From contig JAWQFJ010026985.1 in NCBI GenBank assembly GCA_034096865.1, positions 25,001 through 89,000 of the forward strand: a stretch of 64,000 nt of DNA. Direction: 5' to 3'. Shown piece after piece: positions 1 through 31,140 of the stretch. Under the pieces are notes generated by a model. The model did no database searches and had not been told where the DNA came from. It was given only the letters and a program-made list of their open reading frames with translations. Position 1 is the stretch's first letter; every line of letters begins with the position of its first letter. The position numbers and the translations under genes were made by a program. The stretch is from Theodoxus fluviatilis (taxonomy: Eukaryota > Mollusca > Gastropoda > Cycloneritida > Neritidae).

Positions 1-178
1 TGTAGGAGGCTTCATTCATTGTATGTTTGGCGCTCTGTGGATTGTTGTGTTAGCACTGAGTTGGTGTTCAGAGGCTGTTCTTTCTGTAGGAGGCTTCATT
101 CATTGTATGTTTGGCGCTCTGTGGTTTGTTGTGTTAGCACTGAGTTGGTGTTCAGAGGCTGTTCTTTCTGTAGGAGGC
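1..178. repeat. 84-bp tandem repeat, about 2.1 copies
   Basis: The segment starting TGTAGGAGG recurs at 1, 85 and 169, so the period is exactly 84 bases; the two full copies differ at very few positions. The unit length is a multiple of three, which keeps a short open frame through it, but no protein family is recognisable and I treat it as a noncoding minisatellite. The array may extend left of the window. Confidence 0.85.
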
Positions 179-255
179 ACCTTGCTGGGACTCGATAGGA
201 AAGTCATTGCTGAAAATTTGCCTTGTTAAATCTCGTTGCTCCTCTCACTATCGTG

Positions 256-327
256 TCTGTTTTCTGTCAGTGTCAGTAGCATAGATAGGTTTCTGTTTTC
301 TGTCAGTGTCAGTAGCATAGATAGGTT
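256..327. repeat. 36-bp tandem duplication
   Basis: A 36-base unit beginning TCTGTTTTCTGTCAG occurs twice back to back at 256 and 292. Nothing else is recognised between 328 and about 620. Confidence 0.8.
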
Positions 328-624
328 TCCTTTCTTTTACTCTGGCTTCATCAAAGATAAAACTGAGGATGTGCACTTCCCACCTGTTTTCATATGACGT
401 GTACCTTTAAGGAGAGGCGGTGTTATAAGGACGTTTGCTTATTTTCGATAAAAGCAGGCAACGAAGCCATGTCTTGTTTAAATAAATAAACACAAAAATC
501 TAGGAATTGATCTGATGTATGATCTGAAAAAATTCTTTGGGACAAAACACCTGCTTCACACGAGTCAAAAAAATGTTTTTTATTTGTCCTAAAGGCCTTG
601 TCGTTTTTGTCATAATATGGTAGT

Positions 625-1141
625 AGTGAAAAGCCGAGTAGTTAGCGCGCTGGACCTACAGCCGCTTGCGGCCAGTGGGTGCGGCGTTCGAAGCTGCGCG
701 GTCCCCAGAATTGCATCCTTGAGCAAGATGCTTAACTCCCATTGCTTCTCCCCACCCAGGAGTGAAACCGGGTACCAAATGGCCCTCTTTAGGGCTACCA
801 AACGGCCCTCCTCAGGGCCTCTCCCCAGGTCCTTCGGATGAGACCTTAATAAACCGAGGTCTAGTGTGTGATACGCATTCACAACATCAAAATCACGCAC
901 TATAAAGATCCTGACGCTCATGTCCTCGACGGGTGGGTGTCGGCCACAGTAAAAACACCCAGCACGCACAATTTCTCCTTTGTGGAAAACAGTGTGCCAG
1001 CGCCCTTGGCAGCAGGAGACTGGTCTCATTGACTTGAGACACTACACACTGAGAGACAGACTCAACATCGGCTTAAGCGCCTTGAGCATGCTGCCAGCAT
1101 GGATACGTGCGCTATACAAGTAGACATCATCATCATCATCA
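625..1141 (+). mobile_element. tRNA-derived SINE with V-SINE-like core and LINE-like 3' tail
   Basis: A tRNA-like head holds an A-box-like stretch (TAGTTAGCGCGCTGG, about 637) and a B-box-like GCGTTCGAAGC (about 682). It is followed at about 715 by a core reading CCTTGAGCAAGATGCTTAAC, which resembles the conserved central domain of V-SINEs. The 3' end (about 1078-1122) has GCGCCTTGAGCATG and GCGCTATA, both also present at the 3' end of the LINE copy on the minus strand at 25131-25822, and it finishes in a short ATC tail. Family knowledge: SINEs borrow LINE 3' tails to be copied by the LINE reverse transcriptase. Exact ends and target-site duplication were not resolved. It butts directly against a different LINE fragment at 1142. 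Confidence 0.65.
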
Positions 1142-1420
1142 AAGCTGAAGTGGTACGGTCACGTGTCAAGAGGCAGTGGGCTGGCCAAGACCATCCTGCA
1201 AGGTACCGTACCAGGTGGGAGAAGGAGAGGCAGGCAGAGAAAGAGGTGGGAAGACAACATCAAAGAGTGGACAGGCTTGACCTTTCCTGACTCACAGCGA
1301 GCCACAGAGGATAGAGATCGATGGAAGAAGATTGTCCGAAAGTCATCAGTGGTGCCTCAACAACCCATCTCAGGGTTAAGAGACAGAACTGAACTGAACT
1401 TAACTGGTAGTTGATAGTGT
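1142..1420 (+). mobile_element. Non-LTR retrotransposon ORF2 C-terminal fragment
   Basis: One frame starting at 1142 reads KLKWYGHVSRGSG and continues through RQRKRWEDNIKEWTGL, then a segment with RATEDRDRWKK and SSVVPQ, to a stop at about 1414. This combination (a K-W-x-GH-V motif, a basic GRxRKRWEDxIKEW motif, then DRxxW) is the usual C-terminal end of reverse-transcriptase ORFs in several animal LINE families. The reverse transcriptase and endonuclease domains are missing, so this is a dead 5'-truncated copy or one interrupted by the SINE ending at 1141. The clade cannot be decided from this piece. Confidence 0.65.
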
Positions 1421-1826
1421 TGTCGTTCTGATGATACTTCTGTTCATTTAAGGAAATCTAAGCCATGCGTATAGTCGCAATGTGGTTTCTTCAATGATGT
1501 AAAAAGCATGAAAATGGGAGAATTAGTGACAAAGTAATGACTTGGTACAAACTGGAACCCACTTACATGACGTTTTGAGAAAAATTGCTTTGAAATTTAG
1601 GCACGGTGTTCGAGACAACGCAGTGTGGTGCTCATGGGGCTATTGTGAACGGGGTGTCTCGGCCCTGCACACCACCTGCCCGGCTGCCGATGGAAGGCTC
1701 ACAAAAACACTATGTTGTGCTATAAACGAATGCATGTAGGTTGCAAACTCTACCGAAATCTCAATACTGGCGTACAGTCTATTTGGGATTTAATCTCTAA
1801 AAAGAGGCGAGATGAGGTCCGTCTCA

Positions 1827-1902
1827 TTTGTGGTGGAGGGTCACATTTGTGGTGGAGGGTCACATTTGTGGTGGAGGGTCACATTTGTGGTGGAGGGTCA
1901 CA
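1827..1902. repeat. 19-bp tandem repeat, 4 copies
   Basis: The 19-base unit TTTGTGGTGGAGGGTCACA is repeated four times without visible variation. The flanks 1421-1826 and 1903-2727 hold only short open frames with no recognisable product. Confidence 0.9.
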
Positions 1903-2727
1903 CATCACACGCTACTCGGCAGTCAGGAAAAAATCCGTCGTGGACTTGTTTTGCTCTAACGATTGATTATTTCCTGCCGTCCGACATCGCTGCCGCTGAG
2001 ATGTGTTTTTGCTGGTCTTTTCTTAAAGCGCCAATTGAAGATCACTCAGAAATATGTTAGTCGTTCCAACCGCTTTAATATTTTTACGCGTTGACATAGA
2101 ATGTTGGTGTGACCCGGTTTTCTGCTTGTGCTGGTGTATATGCCTCACTCTTCCACTTCCTTCTCACCGTACCCCCACACTGCTGATCAAAAATGAAGCC
2201 GCTTTCTTGATTGAAATTTTGTGTATCCAAACCACATACTCTCTAATTTGTTTATTTTCTTGAGTAATGTGTGAAGATCACTGAATTTAAGTTGTGCATT
2301 GTTTGTGGTGATATGTTCTAGCGCCAACGTGATCTCGGTCTTCCTTTTGTCTGCTTACTGTTTTGTTCTGTGGTTTACCGTCTTGCCACTTCGCCTCACC
2401 TTGCTATCTTGATGGAGCTTCCTAAGTCCTTCTGGTAGCTGATTGTTTAGACCCTTCATTCATCTCAGTCTCTATCTTCTGCGTGCTGTCTTGTGCATTG
2501 ATTAACACTCTAGCTTGTTCTCCTTGTCTTGTTGTCATGACAACGTTTTCCATGCTTGCTCATCCTTTCCCGTACTTTGCTCACGTCGTCTTCGTCAACG
2601 CCACCTTGCTCTCCTCTGCCTGTCCGCTCTTGTTTTTGCGGTTTCAAGCATCAACTAGTTCTCCTCTCCATATGTGCCGCATTCACGGACGTTGCACATT
2701 CCTCCTTGTTCTTTATATATATTTGAA

Positions 2728-2812
2728 TCTAGATTCTTCCCGTCCCAGGGATAGAACGACGGCACCGCGCCTCGCACATCGTCCGCCCCCAAAGCATGCT
2801 CGCCTATATCCG
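2728..2812 (-). repeat. Dispersed SINE-like repeat, copy 1 (family B)
   Basis: The stretch from the CCCGTCCCAGG motif through GGCACCGCGCCTCGCACATCG to AAAGCATGCTCGCC matches, with substitutions, the reverse complement of 11961-12073 and the forward sequence of 41937-42050. In the opposite orientation the repeat contains a tRNA B-box-like GGTTCTATACC (seen best in copy 2), so a polymerase III origin is possible but unproven. This copy is interrupted by expansion of its internal 27 bases into the adjoining minisatellite. Confidence 0.65.
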
Positions 2813-3052
2813 CCCCCAAAGCATGCTCGCCTATATCCGCCCCCAAAGCATGCTCGCCTATATCCGCCCCCAAAGCATGCTCGCCTATATCCGCCCCCAA
2901 AGCATGCTCGCCTATATCCGCCCCCAAAGCATGCTCGCCTATATCCGCCCCCAAAGCATGCTCGCCTATATCCGCCCCCAAAGCATGCTCGCCTATATCC
3001 GCCCCCAAAGCATGCTCGCCTATATCCACCCCCAAAGCATGCTCGCCTATAT
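2783..3052. repeat. 27-bp minisatellite, 10 copies
   Basis: The 27-base unit CCGCCCCCAAAGCATGCTCG followed by CCTATAT is repeated exactly ten times, 270 bases in all, almost without variation (the tenth copy has one change, CCACCCCC). Because 27 is divisible by three, frames on both strands remain open through it and give spurious nonapeptide repeats. One unit's worth of this sequence is present once in the related dispersed repeats at 11961-12073 and 41937-42050, so the array arose by expansion of an internal segment. Confidence 0.95.
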
Positions 3053-3944
3053 TTTTAAATAATAATTTTTGCATGTTATAACCGCACTTAGCTCTGCTAC
3101 TTTTTTGTTTTGTTTTGCCTTTCTTTCTTTATCTCAGCATTTCCTGGTGATACTTCTAAAAAAAGTGTGCTTGTATCTGTTTCTCACCTTTGCTTTCTCC
3201 CTGATACGTTTGAACCAGTTGGTGGGTTTTGATTGTTGTTGTTGCTGTTGTTGCTATTGTTGATATATCTCTTCATTGCTATTCTAGCACAGTACAGCTG
3301 TAGCTTTATCACTTCTGTCTCATCTGCTCTAGTTTAGGACATACTGTCCTTCATCACGTATAGAAATGGTGGTTTGCCAAGGAGATCGACGATAGGAAAG
3401 AGACGAGAGGAGAAATGATTAATTGCTTAATGTGTAAGAATTTAATGGGTAGATGACGTAATGGGTATTCGGTTTTGAGAGATCTGAAAATGGGGGACAG
3501 TGACCGTCGTAATTTGCTTGCCAGACCTAGTAGACGGTGTGGAGCCACCGTCAATTCAGTTATGGCAAGAGGCAGAGACCGATAGTCGCGTCCTAGCAGC
3601 CTACTCAGACAATGTCTGTCAGTCATGTGACTTCATCTGGAAGGCAATGGATACGTAAAGCAATGTTTCATCTGCAACGTCCCGAATGAGACTTGAGATG
3701 GATCTTGTTATGCGTCAAGCCGAGTCTACCTCAATGTGGTGCATGTACTAACTGCACAGAAATTCTATTGTTTATTGTTTCATGTAAAATGATAAAATAG
3801 TCACAACTGTTAATAGCGTTCTGCCTTGCAATGTTGCTTCAGGATAGCATTGTGACAGAAAACTTTACCTTGCAGAATGCGTTGATTCTTGTAATTAGGG
3901 CAGGGGAAAAGGCCTTTTCTAAACGAATTTGAGAAAAACAAACT
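3053..3944. other. No recognisable gene
   Basis: Contains a small GTT-rich stretch at about 3235-3262 and otherwise ordinary AT-balanced sequence. Short open frames on both strands show no recognisable domain. Confidence 0.5.
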
Positions 3945-4600
3945 CTCTTTATCTCCTCTTCCTCCTTCTCCTCCTCCCTTCTCCCTCCTTCTCCTCCCTC
4001 CTTCTTCTCCCTCCTCCTCCTTCCTCCTTCTCCTTCCTCCTCCTCCTCCCTCCTCCAGCCTCCTCCTCCTCCCTCCTCCCTCCTCCTCCCTGCTCCTCCC
4101 TCTTCCTTCCTCCTCCTTCCTCCCCCTTCCTCCTCTTTCCTCCTCCTTCCTCCTCCTCTTCCCTCCTCTTCCCTCCTCTTCCCTCCTCTTCCCTCCTCTT
4201 CCCTCCTCTTCCCTCCTCTTCTCTCCTCTTCCCTCATCTTCTCTCCTCTTCCTTCCTCCTTCCTCCTTCCTCCTTCCTCCTTCCTCCTTCCTCCTTTCTT
4301 CTTCCTCCTTCCTCCTTCCTCCTTCCTCCTCCCTCCTCCCTCCTCCCTCCTCCCTCCTCCCTCTTCCCTCCTTCCTCCTCCCTCCTCCTCCTCCTCCTCC
4401 TCCTCCTCCTCCTCCTCCTCCTCCTCCTCCTCCTCCTCCTCCTCCTCCTACTCCTCCTCCTCCTCCTCCTCCTCCTCCTCCTCCTCCTCCTCCTCCTCCT
4501 ACTCCGGTCCTCCTCCTCCTCCTCCTCCTACTCCTCCTCCTCCTCCTCTTTCTCCTTCTCCTCCTCCTCCTCCTCCTCCTCCTCCTCCTCCTCCAACCCT
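3945..4600. repeat. Polypyrimidine tract, (TCC)n and TCCTTCC variants
   Basis: Roughly 650 bases of almost pure C/T on the + strand: irregular TCCTCC/TCCTTCC/TTCCC blocks to about 4380, then near-perfect (CTC)n to about 4595. Long open frames through it (poly-Leu, poly-Ser/Pro, or Glu/Arg/Gly on the other strand) are artefacts of composition. It ends about 60 bases before the LINE at 4655. Confidence 0.9.
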
Positions 4601-4654
4601 CATCCCTTTGTTTTCTTACCTCCCATCGCAGTCAAACCCATTCTCTTCTTTCTA

Positions 4655-5662
4655 CCAGCGAACACTGTATCTCTGACGTAAAACGATGGATGACCCTGAA
4701 CAAGCTCCAACTCAATGACTCAAAAACTGAAGCACTCCTGGTGGGCGGCGGAGGCGAATCGGATCAGGCCCTCAAACTAACCATTGGTCACAGTGACATC
4801 GTCTTCTCTCAGTCTATTAGAAATTTAGGCGTCATGTTTGACGATGACCTGTCAATGAGAGCTCATATCAACGAAGTCTGTCAGTTAGCATATTATGAGT
4901 TAAGGAAAAGTAGTACCATTCGTCATTATCTTTCTCAGCAGGCCACCAAAACGCTCATCACATCACTTGTTCTGTCTCGTCTCGACTATGGAAACTCTCT
5001 TCTCGCTGGCATCCCTGACACTCTGCTTAACAAACTCCAGAAAGTTCAGAATTGCGCTGCTAGGCTAGTTTTTCGATGTCCCAAGCGTACCCATGTCTCT
5101 CCACTCCTACATACACTTCACTGGCTCCCCATCTCTCAGAGGATAGATTATAAACTTGCTACTTTGTGCGTCAAGGCCATCAACAACACCGCACCACACG
5201 CTCTTACAGAAATTCTTACAGTCTACACGCCCTCCAGATCTCTACGCTCAGCTGCTGACTCTAGAATACTTAAGGTCCTCCGCCGTAACAAGAAAACTCA
5301 AGGACAGCGTGCCTTCTCGTATATTGGACCTGTAACCTGAAATAGTCTCCCTCTCTCAGTCCGTCATTCTGACACTCTGCCCCAGTTCAAAAGTGCTCTA
5401 AAGACCCACCTCTTCCTATCCGAATTTCCCACTGAGCTGCTTCGCCTCACTTGACCTTGCCTGCAAGCGCTGTGTATATTGTATAGTTTGTTATATTGGA
5501 CTTTAGTTTTTGTTTTGTTTATGTGTGTAGTGTGCGAGTTTTTGTGGGAATGTGGTGTTGAGCGGTTGTATGAGTGGTGATTCTTTGGATTGTAAACGCC
5601 ACGAGCTTGCCTGTCAAGGGAAGGTATGTGCGTAAATAAACTATATTATTATTATTATTATT
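4655..5662 (+). mobile_element. 5'-truncated CR1/L2-like LINE, ORF2 C-terminal part plus 3' end
   Basis: The open frame from about 4651 reads CISDVKRWM, then LNKLQLNDSKTEALL, LGVMFDDDLSM, SRLDYGNSLLAGIP, KVQNCAARLV, LHWLPISQRIDYK and RAFSYIGPVT: the thumb and C-terminal part of a Jockey/CR1/L2-type reverse transcriptase. At 5338-5340 a TGA replaces the TGG (Trp) kept in the copy at 63083, after which the same frame continues NSLPLSVRHSD and SALKTHLF to a stop near 5454. The 3' untranslated part has GTAAACGCCACGAGCTTGCC, GGGAAGGTATGTG and an ATT tail (5640-5662). The palm catalytic motif and endonuclease are absent, so the copy is inactive. Clade assignment is from motif memory. Confidence 0.85.
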
Positions 5663-7295
5663 TCGAATATTGACTCGAAACTTACGTTTTCACGACTCAC
5701 TGCACGATCATGTAGTGAGAATAGTGTCCGTAAATAAATTTTACCTGATTATGTCAGTAATACGATTAGTATGTCTGCATTGAGTAGTGTGTGTTTTGCT
5801 CACTTGAAAGTGCACCTCACGCAACAAAAAGCTTTTTGAAATGTGAACGTTTCACAGTATAAATGTGCCCATTCTCTCATCCGTATTGCATGAAATACGA
5901 TAACCTTGACAGCACTTCATTAAGGTTTTTAAAAAGTGGAAAATCAGTGCATAAACTCTTGGTCCCATCTCTGCGTAAAAGCTACATCCACCCTGCTTTT
6001 TCACAGCCTGCACCTCCCGTTCCTCCTCTTCCATCGCCTTAACTCTCACCTTTTCTGCTCCCTGCAATTTCCGGAACTCCATTTGCTATCTGTCGGTTTT
6101 GCCTTTATCCTTACCGATATGTCGGTACCCAGCTGGGTGATATATAGGGATATACTACTGTGAAATGGAGTAATGATAAACTCATTTAAGCCGTGAGAGT
6201 CCTGTGACTAATTCGCCTGGCGATGAACAAAGCGACGTGATGAAGGGGCTGAAGTGGACACAACACTTAGTCCAAACACCAACTGCCCATGAAGATGGAA
6301 ATGACGAAGCTAACTCCCTCATCGAGATGCAATCATCAACCCCAGACCACGCGGTGTATGACAGAAGAGACTTCATCTTTGATAATGAAGAGGTGAATGC
6401 AGTTCTTTCCTTTCTGGATCTGCCGATCTCTCATCTGTTTCTTTCTTTGGATCGTATTCTGTAATGCTCTATCTTTCTGATCATGATAGAAACACTTCCT
6501 CGTTTCTACCTAAAAAGTGATTGAACAGTGTTCTCCTCTGTTCTCCTTTTTGCAATAACCAGGACATGACTGTTGTGAGGGCTGAAGGAAGACTTGTGTT
6601 GACGCTTGTTTTCTATCTATGCACATCGTCTGCGTCATCCTTTCGACGCATTCATTTCATTTTCTCGGTACTCAATACTGGGGTGGTTTTGTTTTGGCGA
6701 CTCGCATCTGTGCTAGAGCCAGGTGTGTTGCCTGAGGCTCCCTAGCATCTACATCATGTACAGCGGTGATAGGACGCTATGTAAAACCAACCTTTACCTT
6801 TTGTCTTTACCCTGACGATCTTCTTTGACGGACTGATGCAACCGAGGACGCTAGGGTTTAGCATTCTATGAGGTGCGCCTCTGCTGTGGATTCCTTCTGA
6901 TTGCAGTTGCATGGGATCATTTGCTTGGTCTTTTGTAGGAAAAGTTTGTCATTCTGCTTTGCATCGTTTGTACTAAATTGTGTTGCGCGTCTTGACGAAA
7001 TCTGTCTGTCAAAAACTGACTATTAACATAGACCCTTTCGCAACCCATAGCTTATGCACGATGCCAATTAGATATAATCATCGTAACATAAACAGCAGGG
7101 TTTTCTCGTAATGCTGGAATGGTTGACATAAACTTAAATATATTATTATAGGCAATGGGTAATAAAAAGTAATAATACAATACCTGCAATGCTGTTTCAT
7201 AGTTATGACAAAGATTTGGTGACATACTTAGATGAATTTTCCGATACGTTTGTGTGCGATCGCTTTACTGCTAATACTAGCACGGGAACTTCTAT

Positions 7296-7300
<5 letters not shown>

Positions 7301-7333
<33 letters not shown>
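7301..7333. repeat. (CTG)n microsatellite
   Basis: Eleven uninterrupted CTG triplets. Confidence 0.9.
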
Positions 7334-7335
<2 letters not shown>

Positions 7336-7550
7336 TTCCTTCTGCTACCGCTGCATCGTGTTCCTGTCATTGCTTCTGCTGCAGATGCTGCCTCTATTCT
7401 GCTTTTGTTATGCTATTACATTCTGGCAAATACAGGAAAATAGTTTTAGAAAAATCCTGCCCATAGTGTCGGAAGAATCCACCCAAGATGTGGAGAACAT
7501 TTCTAGCTTTACTTAAGCGATGCATGTGCGCATGCGCGCCCTAGCGCGCG

Positions 7551-7589
<39 letters not shown>
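7551..7589. repeat. (GT)n microsatellite
   Basis: Alternating TG over about 39 bases, bordered by ACGCGCGCGCG at about 7602-7613. Confidence 0.9.
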
Positions 7590-7593
<4 letters not shown>

Positions 7594-7948
7594 GTGCTTG
7601 CACGCGCGCGCGCGTACGTCCTTGCATGTGTATACACATTTGTCTATGTTCGTATGTATCAGTGTGTGTTTTTTAATTAGTGCGTGTGTTTCTAGCGTTT
7701 GTCCTTGATTGAGTTTACGAACGAATGTGACTGCATCTGTATGAATTTTGCACGAGTGCTTTACTGCCTTTGTGCCAGTCCATCTGACTCTACAGTATGC
7801 ATGTGTACAACTACACTGTTCATTAAACTTGTACAAATATATCTCTGAACAAATACTTCACATTGACCGTACATTTCAATGTAGGTGACGCAACAGATCT
7901 GCTAAGACGTCATATCCGGCGTATCGCCTTCTGGTGGCTGAGGCCAAG

Positions 7949-29659
<21,711 letters not shown>

Positions 29660-31063
29660 TGTGCTCAAGGCCATGACCAGCCGACAGGGCAAATACCCCG
29701 AAGTAAGAAGCGACTTCATCACAACTTGTCGCCCTGGTTTACGATGCTAAGTAAAAACCCGACGTTGGATTTCTCTTTGATTCTGAGTCATTTCATCTTC
29801 TGATTCAAACTAAGGTCGGACTTTATGGCTGTGCTGGTCGCACAGTCCATGGCATTGCATGCATTTTGGTGCAAGAGGTCTGTCCATGCTTTGCGAGTCT
29901 TGTACCCAAATGGATGACACCTGATAAACGTGGATGTTTGAACTGTCTCTCCTACCATGAAGAAGGTGAGATGAAGGGGACATTGCGACGTTAACTACTA
30001 GAGAGACCAAAACACATCAATTGTAAACTTTTGTTTGCTCGCTGATGCTATACTTCCTTATTCAACAAACATGACACCAGCTATTGCGTGGACTAAAAAA
30101 TATAAATGTTATCAGTACATTTTGACACATGGATGTGGCATTCTATTTACCTAATTATTTCAATAGTTCTGTCATACCGCAGAGTTTCCGACAAGGCATT
30201 AAAAAGGAAATGCTCTCTCGTTCGTGTTTTAAGGGGAACGGTAAATTTGTCGTGAACTGTGTTCTGAAAAAAATTACCGTTAACATGGAACGACAGACAT
30301 TCAAAAATATATTTGGAAAGATCAAACAGTTTCGTTGTTGATCCGTAGAATGTGCGCTTAAGATTATTCTGTCTATTCTACGTTGATTTGTCTTTGTGAT
30401 AATTTCGTTGTAACAGATTAATCCTTCAAACTGCACAGTCCTGTGGGACACATGTTGATGTATTCGTGCAGAATGAAGTTGATCCTGGTTTGTTGTTGTT
30501 TTTTTTTGGGGGGGTTGTTTGTTTGGAGGGGGTGTTTGCTATGTGTACACAACTTTATTTGGAAGTTTGACACACTATTACAATCGCTGTTTTCTGAGTC
30601 TGTTGTAAATACCTATATTCTGACACAAGAATATATTGAAATATTTAATCACCGTGCGAGGCGTAGAGGCCCAACGCTTTTAATGCGCTTCTTGGTCAGA
30701 TGTCTCAAGTGAAATTGTGGAGGCCGAGCGATGTTTTAAGCATAGAATTGTTGAGGTGACCATTATAATTTGTCACTTGGGTACAAACGTTGTTAGATGT
30801 CTACATGCTTGCATCCTCAATGAAAAAGTTGACAACATGTGCTGCACAATGCAGTTAATACTTTGTATTAAATGTGTTGCAGATGTTAACATTACTCTCA
30901 GTAAAAGAGTCCTACCACTGCATGTTTCGTAAATCATGCTGTGCGATTTGGACCAGTCTTGAGCCAAGCTGATGTCGATGTCTTGTGTCATCATAACTTT
31001 TGAAAAAGAAAAAGAAATGCTGTCCACTGGACGATCCCTGGGCATGTTACACCCCTGTGTGAC

Positions 31064-31140
31064 TGACAGGAGTACACAGGGCTGCATGCGGCGTATATGA
31101 AATGACAGGAGTACACAGGGCTGCATACGGCGTATATGAC
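31064..31140. repeat. 39-bp tandem duplication
   Basis: TGACAGGAGTACACAGGGCT then GCATGCGGCGTATATGA occurs at 31064 and again at 31103 with one substitution. Confidence 0.85.

Larger units (their letters stand above)
5663..7948. other. Upstream flank of the receptor gene
   Basis: No recognisable gene. It includes a (CTG)11 tract at 7301-7333 and a (GT)n tract at 7551-7589 flanked by GC-alternating purine/pyrimidine bases, a potential Z-DNA-forming stretch. An AG at about 7883-7884 preceded by pyrimidines could be the acceptor of a 5' untranslated exon leading to the start codon at 7949, but the evidence is weak. No convincing TATA box or CpG island was identified. Confidence 0.4.

Noticed and set aside
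2783..3062. Apparent nonapeptide-repeat proteins on both strands of the 27-bp array
   Set aside because: The unit is a multiple of three, so frames stay open by arithmetic; the array lies inside a dispersed repeat.
3929..4681. 250-codon Leu/Ser/Pro-rich frame
   Set aside because: Artefact of the polypyrimidine tract.
6204..6464. 86-codon acidic frame upstream of the receptor, with a donor-like GAGGTGAAT at about 6389
   Set aside because: No recognisable family and no matching partner exon; kept only as a possibility for transcript data.
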